Below the pieces are notes generated by a model, which was given only the letters and a program-made list of their open reading frames with translations, was not told the origin of the DNA and ran no database searches. The position numbers and the translations under genes are program-made. This document shows positions 1-7,154 of a stretch of DNA of 24,544 nucleotides, one piece after another. Origin of the DNA: JAIPEK01 sp041685935 (GTDB lineage Bacteria > Desulfobacterota > Desulfobacteria > Desulfobacterales > Desulfobacteraceae); the NCBI GenBank assembly GCA_041685935.1, contig JAWLES010000018.1, positions 1 to 24,544 on the forward strand. The letters run 5' to 3'. How positions within the stretch are numbered: position 1 is the first letter of the stretch; the number at the start of each line of letters is the position of its first letter.

Positions 1-929
1 GTGGCTGTAGCGGTTCCAACCTTGCCCACCACTATACCTGCAGCAGCATTTGCCACCTGGGCGCTGAGCCGGAAGGAGGCTCCGGCTGCCAGGCAGAGCC
101 CCAAAATGGATATAACGGTGTCCCCGGCTCCGGAGACATCAAATACCTGCCTTGCCATTGATTCTATCCGGAAAGGCTGCTTATCCTTTTCTATAAGCAG
201 CATCCCGTCCTTTCCGCAGGTGATCAGGAGCTTGTCCATGCGGACTGATCGGAGGATTTTTTCTCCGGCCGGGATAAGATCCTCGATACGGTTGATTTCC
301 ATGCCGGAAGCAAGTGCGGTTTCCTTTCTGTTAGGGGTGAGGATGTTAACGTTTTCATATTTGGAAAAGTCCATTCCTTTGGGGTCTGCCATGCAAACAA
401 TCCCGTTTTCACGGGCAAGCGCGGATACGGTGGCAACCATCTCTCTGGTTACAAGCCCTTTGCTGTAGTCTGAGATGATGACCAGGTCGGTGTGCGGCAT
501 CTTTTGTTCCAACAGTTTCCTGATTCTGTCAAACGTGTCCCGGCTGACATTCTCCTTGGTTTCCCTGTCGATTCTTAAAACCTGCTGACTGGATGCGATT
601 ATCCTGGTTTTTCTTGTGGTGGGCCGGTATGGTTCGCTGACAATGCCGTCGGTTTCCACATCCAGTTCAGCGAGTTTGGTCAAAAGCTGTTTCCCGGTCT
701 TTCCGGTTCCGGCCGTCCCGATCACGGAAACACAAGCTCCCATGGAAACTATGTTGTTGATTACATTGCCGGCCCCGCCCAGGGTGAAACTTTCCCGGTT
801 CACCCGGACCACCGGTACCGGAGCTTCAGGAGAGATTCGGTCCACGTCTCCCCAGACATACTCGTCAATCATCAAGTCCCCGATTACAAGGATGTTCAAT
901 CGCCTGAATAATGAGATATCGAATTTCAT
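1..929 (-). CDS. hldE: D-glycero-D-manno-heptose-7-phosphate kinase (RfaE/HldE kinase domain), 3' end outside window
   Basis: PfkB/ribokinase-family sugar kinase that phosphorylates D-glycero-beta-D-manno-heptose 7-phosphate at C1 for ADP-heptose synthesis (LPS core), in the cytoplasm. I translated 309 codons from the ATG at 929. The N-terminus carries the family signature VIGDLMIDEYVWGDVDRISP (about residues 15-34), then GGAGNV (51-56), and the C-terminal anion hole with the catalytic Asp in SGAGDT (D270). The gene runs off the left edge, so I cannot tell whether a nucleotidyltransferase domain follows (bifunctional HldE) or the protein stops near 330 residues (RfaE1 type). It begins 3 bp after the thrH stop, so it is the third gene of a hom-thrH-kinase transcription unit. 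No strong Shine-Dalgarno precedes the ATG, which suggests coupling to thrH translation. The family call is firm; the exact symbol is less so. Confidence 0.9.
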   Translation of the reverse strand, partial: MKFDISLFRRLNILVIGDLMIDEYVWGDVDRISPEAPVPVVRVNRESFTLGGAGNVINNIVSMGACVSVIGTAGTGKTGKQLLTKLAELDVETDGIVSEPYRPTTRKTRIIASSQQVLRIDRETKENVSRDTFDRIRKLLEQKMPHTDLVIISDYSKGLVTREMVATVSALARENGIVCMADPKGMDFSKYENVNILTPNRKETALASGMEINRIEDLIPAGEKILRSVRMDKLLITCGKDGMLLIEKDKQPFRIESMARQVFDVSGAGDTVISILGLCLAAGASFRLSAQVANAAAGIVVGKVGTATA

Positions 930-932
930 GGT

Positions 933-1532
933 CTACAGGCAGGAGCCAATCATCTGTTTGAGTTCATTGTAATTTTTGGCAACCGGGAGGTCCGGGAAAT
1001 CCGAAATTACATTTTCCGGCGGGTTGAAAAGAAATCCTTTGTCCGCCTGAAGGAGCATGCCGGTATCATTGTACGAGTCTCCAAAGGCCGCCACGCTATA
1101 GTTCAGACTCTGAAACGCCCGGACCGCATTTTTTTTCTGGTCCTGCTGCCGGATGTTGTAGCCGGTGATCTTTCCTGTTTGGTCAATGGTGAGGTTGTGG
1201 CACAGAAGGGTTGGAAATTCAAGCTTTTCCATCATTGGCCCGGCGAACTCTTCAAAAGTGTCCGAAAGGATAATGATCTGGGTACGCTCCCTTATCCATC
1301 TCAGGGTATCCAGAGCCCCTTCAAGCGGGTCGATTTCTGAAATCACGGACTGTATATCCTGTATGGTGAGGCCGTGTTCCGCCATCAGCGAAAGCCTCCC
1401 GGTCATGAGCTCATCATAGTCACTGATGTCCCTGGTGGTGAGCTTGAGATCTTCAATTCCTGTTTTAAGCGCCACCGCGATCCAGATTTCGGGTATGAAC
1501 ACCCCTTCGAGATCGGCACAGAAAAGTTTCAT
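933..1532 (-). CDS. thrH: Bifunctional phosphoserine phosphatase / homoserine phosphotransferase ThrH
   Basis: A 199-residue HAD-superfamily enzyme that matches Pseudomonas ThrH (about 205 residues) along its whole length. The nucleophile motif is CADLEGVFIPE, i.e. DxE with D7 and E9, rather than the DxD of SerB. The helical-cap region reads TTRDISDYDELM, motif II is ILSDTFEEF, and the metal loop is GDSYNDTGML. ThrH is known to dephosphorylate phosphoserine and to transfer the phosphate to homoserine, giving O-phosphohomoserine. The gene lies 3 bp downstream of homoserine dehydrogenase, and an AGGAG Shine-Dalgarno sits inside the end of hom. This context supports a role as the homoserine-phosphorylating step of threonine synthesis in place of ThrB. 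A plain phosphoserine phosphatase role cannot be excluded. Confidence 0.92.
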   Translation of the reverse strand: MKLFCADLEGVFIPEIWIAVALKTGIEDLKLTTRDISDYDELMTGRLSLMAEHGLTIQDIQSVISEIDPLEGALDTLRWIRERTQIIILSDTFEEFAGPMMEKLEFPTLLCHNLTIDQTGKITGYNIRQQDQKKNAVRAFQSLNYSVAAFGDSYNDTGMLLQADKGFLFNPPENVISDFPDLPVAKNYNELKQMIGSCL

Positions 1533-1535
1533 TGG

Positions 1536-2852
1536 TTACTCCTGGTTGCTGTTGTCTTCAATCCGGATCAGAACCGGCTTGTCCGGGATCGAGTCCATGT
1601 CCCGGATTCCGTCGATGGCCTGTACAACGTTTTCCTCTTTTGCCATATGCGTGATCATCACCACAGGTACGGCTCCGTTGGCGTTTTTGCCCTTCTGGTG
1701 AACGGATTCTATGCTGATGCCGAGATCTCCCAGGATCCCGGATATTCTCGAAAGTACACCCGGGTTGTCCATTGCGGAACACCTTATGTAGTAACGGGTT
1801 GCAAGATCTTTCATGGGAAGGATGTCTGCTTTCTTGATGTTGTCTTCAGGGTAGCCGAGGATCGGCACTCTCCTTTTGGCTGACACGATAAGGTTTCTGG
1901 CGATATCTGCAATGTCGCTGATCACTGCGCTGGCGGTGGGCATCATGCCGGCCCCGTGGCCGTATAGCATGGTCGGCCCGGTTTCGTCCGCATCAATTGC
2001 AACCGCGTTCATAACCCCTCCTACATGTGCAAGCGGATTAGAAAGCGGTATCATGGTGGGGTGGACCCTTGCTTCCACCTGATCACCTCTTGCTTTACTG
2101 ATGGCCAGAAGTTTTATGTCATACCCGAAATTTGCTGCAAACTTTATATCAATGGGTTTGATCCTGGATATTCCCTCAACATGGATATCTTCGAGATTAA
2201 TATCTATCCCGTGGGCAAGGGAGTTAAGAATGGCGAGTTTGTGTGCGGAATCGTGCCCGTCGATGTCAAGGGAGGGTTCGGCCTCTGCAAACCCTTTTTC
2301 CTGGGCTGTTTTCAGCGCTTTTTCAAAGGAGTCCCCGTGTTTGGAGATCCGGGTGAGGATATAGTTGCATGTCCCGTTCAGAATGGCGGAAATGGACCGG
2401 ATGTTGTTGGCGATCAGCGATTCCCGCATGGTTTTGATGATGGGCATGCACCCGCCGACACTCGCCTCGAACGCCAGATCCACCTGGCCGGTCCGGGCCA
2501 CTTTCACTATCTCGTTGCCGTGGGAGGAAAGAAGCGCCTTGTTGGCTGTTACCACGTGCTTTCCATTTTCAAGCGCCCGTATGGTGTATTCCCTTGCAAC
2601 TGTCTTGCCGCCGATCAACTCCACCACGATGTCTATCTCCGGGTCGTTCAGAATCAGGTTGGCATCCGAAACCAGCATACCCTCTTCAAAAGAGACATCC
2701 CGTTCTCTTTTTATGTCAGGATCGGCCACCCGTTTTAGATTCAGAAGGGCACCCGTCCTGGAGCTCAAAAGTTCTTTTTTCTCCAGCAGCAGCTTTGCCA
2801 CCCCTGTTCCCACGACACCGCATCCAAGTATTCCGATATTGATTTTTTTCAT
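1536..2852 (-). CDS. hom: Homoserine dehydrogenase with C-terminal ACT domain
   Basis: NAD(P)-dependent reduction of aspartate semialdehyde to homoserine, the branch point to threonine and methionine; cytosolic. The 438-residue monofunctional form has an N-terminal Rossmann motif GILGCGVVGTGV (8-19), TANKALL (102-108), the catalytic-domain segment NGTCNYIL (159-166), LDIDGHDSAHKLAIL (195-209; presumed catalytic Asp and Lys), and a C-terminal ACT domain (about 354-430) that normally mediates threonine feedback. The segment EASVGGCMPII replaces the more usual EASVAGGIPI. I chose the ATG at 2852. An in-frame TTG at 2870 would add six residues but overlaps the likely Shine-Dalgarno GGAG. First gene of the hom-thrH-heptose kinase unit, with a sigma70-like promoter at 2891-2919 and an inverted repeat across its -35 box. 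Confidence 0.95.
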   Translation of the reverse strand: MKKINIGILGCGVVGTGVAKLLLEKKELLSSRTGALLNLKRVADPDIKRERDVSFEEGMLVSDANLILNDPEIDIVVELIGGKTVAREYTIRALENGKHVVTANKALLSSHGNEIVKVARTGQVDLAFEASVGGCMPIIKTMRESLIANNIRSISAILNGTCNYILTRISKHGDSFEKALKTAQEKGFAEAEPSLDIDGHDSAHKLAILNSLAHGIDINLEDIHVEGISRIKPIDIKFAANFGYDIKLLAISKARGDQVEARVHPTMIPLSNPLAHVGGVMNAVAIDADETGPTMLYGHGAGMMPTASAVISDIADIARNLIVSAKRRVPILGYPEDNIKKADILPMKDLATRYYIRCSAMDNPGVLSRISGILGDLGISIESVHQKGKNANGAVPVVMITHMAKEENVVQAIDGIRDMDSIPDKPVLIRIEDNSNQE

Positions 2853-2890
2853 ATGCGAATGAATCTCCAAAAACTGGTAAACAAGCTCAA

Positions 2891-2919
2891 CTAATACAAT
2901 ATAAAAGGGCTGATGTCAA
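2891..2919 (-). promoter_or_regulatory. Candidate sigma70 promoter for hom-thrH-hldE
   Basis: On the minus strand a perfect TTGACA -35 box (2919-2914) is followed, after 17 bp, by TATTAG (2896-2891). This would start transcription about 30 bases before the hom ATG. Read by eye only. Confidence 0.5.
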
Positions 2920-2931
2920 AAAGGTTTTGAC
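2915..2931. promoter_or_regulatory. Inverted repeat overlapping the hom -35 box (possible operator)
   Basis: GTCAAAA-AGG-TTTTGAC is a perfect 7-bp inverted repeat with a 3-bp spacer. It covers most of the -35 box of the hom promoter and lies about 30 bp upstream of the purM promoter. An operator fits better than a terminator, because the flanking genes diverge and the arms are AT-rich. A second, longer-range pair of 8-bp arms (ATACAATA at 2894-2901 and TATTGTAT at 2950-2957) is also present but may be chance in AT-rich DNA. Confidence 0.35.
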
Positions 2932-2958
2932 TTTTTGGGCCTGAAACCGTATTGTATA

Positions 2959-2988
2959 TTGCTTGATCTGGAACAATTTTCATATAAT
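2959..2988 (+). promoter_or_regulatory. Candidate sigma70 promoter for purM-tsaD
   Basis: TTGCTT (2959-2964) and a perfect TATAAT (2983-2988) are 18 bp apart, about 25 bp before the purM ATG. A second overlapping TATAAT starts 5 bp downstream. A purine-rich Shine-Dalgarno (GGGGAAAGG) lies between this promoter and the start codon. Confidence 0.6.
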
Positions 2989-3012
2989 ATAATGAAGGGG
3001 AAAGGCGGATAA

Positions 3013-4056
3013 ATGGACGGCTCCATGACATATTCAGGGTCCGGCGTGGATATTGATAAGGCGGACAGACTTGTAGAGAAAATCAAGAAAATAGCCAGGG
3101 GTACACCGAGGTCCGGGGTGATGGGAGAGATCGGCGGTTTCGGGGGGCTTTACTCCCTGAATCTTTCCAATACACCAAATCCCGTGCTTGTGAGCGCAAC
3201 AGACGGTGTCGGAACCAAGCTGAAAATCGCGTTTAAAATGGACCGGCATGATACCATCGGGATTGACCTTGTGGCCATGTGCGTGAATGATATCCTTGTA
3301 CAGGGGGCAAAGCCTCTGTTTTTTCTGGATTACCTTGCAATGGGATGCCTTGACAATGATACCGCCGAACAGATTGTCAAGGGCGTTGCAAAAGGATGCA
3401 ATGAAGCAGGCTGCGCTCTTCTCGGAGGGGAAACTGCTGAAATGCCGGGGATGTACAATGACAAGGAATATGATATTTCCGGATTTGCAGTGGGGCTGGT
3501 GGACAATGACAAAATCATAGACGGCTCTTTCATACGCAACGGTCACCATCTGATAGGAATTGCCTCCAGCGGGCTTCACAGCAACGGGTTTTCTCTTGTC
3601 CGCAAAATCTTTTTTGAAAAGTGCGGTTACAAGCCCGAGACCGAGATTTCCGAGCTCGGATGTACTCTTGGAGAGGAGCTTTTAAAGCCCACCAGGATAT
3701 ACATATCTTCCGTGCTGAATCTGCTGCGGGACCTGCCGGTCCACGGGATCGCACATATCACCGGCGGAGGCCTCGAGGACAACCTTATTCGCGTGCTTCC
3801 TTCAGCCTGCAAGGCCCGGCTCAGAAAGGGAAGCTGGGAGGTTCCCCCTGTTTTTCAAATTCTGCAGAAAGAGGGGGCGGTTTCAGACGAGGAGATGACA
3901 AGGACTTTCAATAACGGTATCGGAATGGTGATCGTGGTTCCTGCGGGGCATGTCCAGGAGATCATGGACCGGCTCGGGGCCATGGGAGAAAAATCCTGGT
4001 TCATCGGTGAGATTGTATCCAGAACCGGATCGGAAAAACAGGCGGAATGGGCCTGA
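3013..4056 (+). CDS. purM: Phosphoribosylformylglycinamidine cyclo-ligase (AIR synthetase)
   Basis: ATP-dependent ring closure of FGAM to aminoimidazole ribonucleotide in purine synthesis; cytosolic, usually a dimer. The 347 residues are the normal family length. Signatures are YSGSGVDIDKAD at the N-terminus, the nucleotide-binding segment SATDGVGTKLKIAF, the MCVNDILVQGAKPLFFLDY block, GGETAEMPGMY, SGLHSNGFSLVRK and HITGGGLEDNLIRVLP. The ATG at 3013 follows a GGGGAAAGGCGG purine stretch. The second Met (residue 5) is also possible but would remove little. Its stop is 10 bp before the tsaD ATG, so the two are probably co-transcribed; there is no obvious biochemical link beyond housekeeping. 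Confidence 0.96.
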   Translation: MDGSMTYSGSGVDIDKADRLVEKIKKIARGTPRSGVMGEIGGFGGLYSLNLSNTPNPVLVSATDGVGTKLKIAFKMDRHDTIGIDLVAMCVNDILVQGAKPLFFLDYLAMGCLDNDTAEQIVKGVAKGCNEAGCALLGGETAEMPGMYNDKEYDISGFAVGLVDNDKIIDGSFIRNGHHLIGIASSGLHSNGFSLVRKIFFEKCGYKPETEISELGCTLGEELLKPTRIYISSVLNLLRDLPVHGIAHITGGGLEDNLIRVLPSACKARLRKGSWEVPPVFQILQKEGAVSDEEMTRTFNNGIGMVIVVPAGHVQEIMDRLGAMGEKSWFIGEIVSRTGSEKQAEWA

Positions 4057-4066
4057 AGTTTGTTTG

Positions 4067-5065
4067 ATGATAGTTCTGGGAATTGAAACATCCTGTGATG
4101 AAACCGCTGCCGCAGTTGTAAAAGACGGCGGAATAGTTATGTCGAGTGTGGTGGCGTCACAGGCCGACTCCCACCATCGCTACGGAGGAGTGGTTCCGGA
4201 AATAGCCTCCCGGCTCCATATCGACGCTGTTTCCCGGGTTGTGGAGGCAGCAGTGGAAAAGGCTGGAGTTTCCGTTGACAGGATCGAGGGAATAGCCGCC
4301 ACAAGGGGACCGGGTTTGATCGGCTCCCTTCTGGTGGGATTCTCCTTTGCCAAAGCCTTTGCCTATGCCCGGAGACTTGAAATGGCCGGGGTCAATCATC
4401 TTGAAGGGCATATCCACTCTTCCTTCTTGTGCGATACCCCTCCGGATTTTCCGTTTATTGCACTTGTGGCATCCGGCGGGCACACCAATATTTACCATGT
4501 CCGGTCATACAGAGGGTTTGAGCTTATGGGACAGACCCGGGACGATGCCGTCGGAGAAGCTTTTGACAAAGTGGCCAAGATGATGGGGCTTGGATACCCG
4601 GGCGGGCCTGTCATCGAATCCATGGCACTGAAGGGAGATCCGGGCAGGATCGAATTTCCCAGGACGTACCTTGAAAAGGGGAGCTTCGATTTCAGTTTCA
4701 GCGGACTCAAGTCTGCAGTGGCGCGGTATCTTGCGGAAAACAAAGAAAGCCTGCAGGATCTTTACCCGCATATTGCAGCCGGGTTCCAGGCTGCGGTGTT
4801 TGATGTGCTGATCCGTAAACTGGTTCTTGCCTGTGAGGAAAAAAGGTGCGGTGAAATTGCTGTCACAGGGGGGGTTGCGGCAAATTCCTCCTTCTGCAGG
4901 GAACTGTCCCGGCGGGCTGGACAATCCGGACTTGCCGTACATGTGCCTCCCGGGGAGTACTGCGGTGACAACGCCGCAATGATAGCTGCCAGGGGATATC
5001 ATCAGCTTCTTGACAACGAGGTATGCCTCCCCGGGGATGATGTGTTTTCCAGAAATCGGGTGTGA
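4067..5065 (+). CDS. tsaD: tRNA N6-adenosine threonylcarbamoyltransferase
   Basis: Transfers the threonylcarbamoyl group from TC-AMP to A37 of ANN-decoding tRNAs (t6A), working with TsaB and TsaE in bacteria. The 332 residues match the family length (about 337). The Kae1/ASKHA fold signatures are GIETSCDETAAAVV (5-18), YGGVVPEIASRLH, the iron-ligand pair NHLEGH (H111, H115), SGGHT (136-140), FDFSFSGLKSA, and GDNAAMIA near the C-terminus (D301, third metal ligand). The ATG at 4067 is chosen because family members begin MxVLGIETSCDET. Upstream in-frame codons overlap the end of purM and are not homologous. The Shine-Dalgarno is weak, consistent with coupling to purM 10 bp upstream. The 3' end is 18 bp from the convergent nagZ stop, with no clear terminator between. 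Confidence 0.96.
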   Translation: MIVLGIETSCDETAAAVVKDGGIVMSSVVASQADSHHRYGGVVPEIASRLHIDAVSRVVEAAVEKAGVSVDRIEGIAATRGPGLIGSLLVGFSFAKAFAYARRLEMAGVNHLEGHIHSSFLCDTPPDFPFIALVASGGHTNIYHVRSYRGFELMGQTRDDAVGEAFDKVAKMMGLGYPGGPVIESMALKGDPGRIEFPRTYLEKGSFDFSFSGLKSAVARYLAENKESLQDLYPHIAAGFQAAVFDVLIRKLVLACEEKRCGEIAVTGGVAANSSFCRELSRRAGQSGLAVHVPPGEYCGDNAAMIAARGYHQLLDNEVCLPGDDVFSRNRV

Positions 5066-5083
5066 TCCTTCCGCAGGTACCGG

Positions 5084-6082
5084 TCAAAATTCCAAATATC
5101 TCTTTTTTACCGAAAGTATGCGGGATGCGGATGCCCGGCAGAGTCTCTCATACCCTGCATTCGATTCCATGAGCCTGCAAAGCGCTTTGAACATTTTTTC
5201 AATGTCCGGCCCCTGACGGCAGATCAGCGCGATGTCGGTTTCCGACCGGATGATCCGTTCGGCGCATGTTTCGATATCCCGGGTGATCGCTTTCATGTCC
5301 AGGTCATCAGTTATAACAAGCCCGTTATACTGCAGCTTTTCACGTAAAATATCCCTGATGATCACTTCCGACAGACTCGCCTGCCACTCCGGGTCAAGCC
5401 CAGGATAAAGGATGTGGCCGGGCATGATTCCGGCAACATCCGCTTTTACAGCCTCCTGAAAAGGTGGGAGGTCCTCTGCAAACAGTGATTGCCGATCCGC
5501 ATCCACAACCGGAAGACTGAAATGGGAGTCCACTGATGATCTGCCGATTCCCGGAAAGTGCTTTGCAACAGCCATGACGCCGTTCTGCTGCATTCCGGTT
5601 ATGACCCGCGTGCCGAGTCGGGCCACTGTTGCGGAATCTTTTTCAAAGGCTCTATCTTTCATGACACTGTCGGTGTTGTCACCGACCACGTCCAGAACAG
5701 GGGCAAGGTTCATATTGATCCCGACGCTTTTGAGCTCCCTTGATACTGTATGGGCATAATGGTCGGCCTGTGCAGCTGTTTTTATTGCCGGGTTCCCCGG
5801 AAACACTGTGAACGGGTGTTTGAGCCGGGCAACCGGCCCCCCTTCCTGGTCAGTGGATATGAAAACCGGGGGAAGACCGTTTTCCCGGGAACATTCCATG
5901 ATTTTTCCGCACAGGGATTTCAGCTTTTCAGGTGATTCTATGTTCCGTGAAAAGAGAATCAAACCGCCCACATGTATCTCTCTGATGAGATATTCAATGT
6001 CAGAGTTGAAGTGTGTCCCGTCAAATCCGGCCATGATTTTCTGGCCTGCGGTTTTTTTAATATCAGATGGGTAAAGTGTCAT
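5084..6082 (-). CDS. nagZ: NagZ-like beta-N-acetylhexosaminidase (glycoside hydrolase family 3)
   Basis: The GH3 N-acetylglucosaminidase fold; NagZ removes GlcNAc from anhydro-muropeptides during cell-wall recycling in the cytoplasm. The 332 residues have no signal peptide. Motifs are GGLILFSRN (39-47), STDQEGGPVARL (76-87), NLAPVLDV (125-132), KHFPG (174-178), the Asp-His acid/base loop DSH (185-187), GIMPGHILYP, and the nucleophile segment ITDDLDM (257-263). The usual KHFPGHG/KHFPGDG motif reads KHFPGIG here. The start at 6082 is needed to retain the GQKIMAGFDG strand. It has no recognisable Shine-Dalgarno; TATATATATT lies directly before the ATG. Divergent from the EamA permease and convergent with tsaD. 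A different beta-hexosaminide substrate is possible. Confidence 0.88.
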   Translation of the reverse strand: MTLYPSDIKKTAGQKIMAGFDGTHFNSDIEYLIREIHVGGLILFSRNIESPEKLKSLCGKIMECSRENGLPPVFISTDQEGGPVARLKHPFTVFPGNPAIKTAAQADHYAHTVSRELKSVGINMNLAPVLDVVGDNTDSVMKDRAFEKDSATVARLGTRVITGMQQNGVMAVAKHFPGIGRSSVDSHFSLPVVDADRQSLFAEDLPPFQEAVKADVAGIMPGHILYPGLDPEWQASLSEVIIRDILREKLQYNGLVITDDLDMKAITRDIETCAERIIRSETDIALICRQGPDIEKMFKALCRLMESNAGYERLCRASASRILSVKKRYLEF

Positions 6083-6159
6083 AATATATATAATTGTCTT
6101 GACTTTGCAGTTTTGTAAATATTAAAACGGGTTCTTTATCAAATTTCAGGATTCATATC

Positions 6160-7095
6160 ATGAAAAAAGAGACATTGAAATCGGAATTTATACTTTTGCT
6201 GGTGGCCCTTATCTGGGGGCTTGCTTTTGTGGCCCAGAGGGCCGGCATGGATCATGTGGGCCCGTTCACGTTTAACGGGATCCGCTTTTTCCTCGGAGCC
6301 TTGTCTCTGATCCCGTTTCTGGTTACACTGAGAGGGGGGAAAAGAGCGGCTGCCTCCCGCAGAATAGAATATACCCCTGGTGAGCTTTTCAAAAACGGGC
6401 TCTTCGCTTCCATATTTCTTTTTGCCGGGATTTCCTTTCAACAGGTGGGGCTGGTGTATACAACAGCCGGAAAAGCAGGATTCATAACCGGCCTGTACGT
6501 GATTCTTGTTCCGATACTGGGCATGGTCCTTAAAAGGTCCAAGACCGGGTACAGTACATGGATCGGTGCGGTACTGGCTGCGACCGGCATGTATTTTTTA
6601 AGTGTGAACCAGGATTTTACCATCTCCTTCGGAGATTTTCTCGAGCTTTTGTGTGCGTTCTGTTTCGCAGCCCACGTGATCATTATAGATGACCTGTCCA
6701 ACCGGTTCCATACTGCTGATCTTGCCTTTATCCAGTGTGTAGCCTGCTCTGTTATTTCCATGGCGGTGGCTTTTTTCTTTGAAACCATTGCTCTTCAGGG
6801 AATCATAAACGCGGCGGTGCCGATTTTTTACGGGGGAGTCTTTTCCGTCGGAATCGCATATACACTTCAGATCTACGGGCAGAAAAAGAGCCACCCTTCT
6901 CATGCAGCCATTATATTGAGCCTTGAATCCCTGTTCGCAGCTCTTGGCGGCTGGATTATTCTCAACGAGATCATGTCCGGAAGATCGATTGCAGGTTGTG
7001 CTCTCATGATGGCTGGTATGCTTATCTCGCAGGTTTTGAGAAACGGCAAACGGAAAGTTTCCGTACCTGAATTTGAAAGGGGGCAGGGATTGTGA
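6160..7095 (+). CDS. DMT-superfamily EamA-type permease
   Basis: Inner-membrane drug/metabolite transporter of the EamA family with 311 residues. The two tandem EamA repeats (about residues 8-145 and 156-290) give about ten hydrophobic segments. Typical features are the opening helix LLVALIWGLAFVAQRAGM, the GIRFFLGAL segment, YTTAGKAGFITGLYVILVPI in repeat 1, and SHAAIILSLESLFAALGGW followed by LNE in repeat 2. The substrate cannot be read from the sequence; relatives export amino acids or other small metabolites. An AGGA Shine-Dalgarno lies 8 bases before the ATG. Ornithine aminotransferase starts 59 bp downstream on the same strand, so co-transcription is possible and would hint at an amino-acid substrate (inference only). 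Confidence 0.88.
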   Translation: MKKETLKSEFILLLVALIWGLAFVAQRAGMDHVGPFTFNGIRFFLGALSLIPFLVTLRGGKRAAASRRIEYTPGELFKNGLFASIFLFAGISFQQVGLVYTTAGKAGFITGLYVILVPILGMVLKRSKTGYSTWIGAVLAATGMYFLSVNQDFTISFGDFLELLCAFCFAAHVIIIDDLSNRFHTADLAFIQCVACSVISMAVAFFFETIALQGIINAAVPIFYGGVFSVGIAYTLQIYGQKKSHPSHAAIILSLESLFAALGGWIILNEIMSGRSIAGCALMMAGMLISQVLRNGKRKVSVPEFERGQGL

Positions 7096-7154
7096 TAGAG
7101 TATTTTAAAGAATTGATTTTTATTGAAACATTTTAAATGATTTGGAGTAATCGT

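Noticed and set aside
1374..1883. 169-codon open frame on the plus strand
   Set aside because: Antisense to the thrH-hom junction, where both minus-strand genes are convincing.
2025..2738. 237-codon open frame on the plus strand
   Set aside because: Antisense to homoserine dehydrogenase, which has all family motifs on the other strand. No Shine-Dalgarno and no known domain.
2915..2931. Intrinsic terminator between hom and purM
   Set aside because: The repeat is AT-rich and the flanking genes diverge, so a terminator makes little sense; an operator is the better reading.
3950..4066. N-terminal extension of tsaD
   Set aside because: The upstream in-frame codons overlap the end of purM and do not resemble TsaD, which normally begins just before GIETSCDET.
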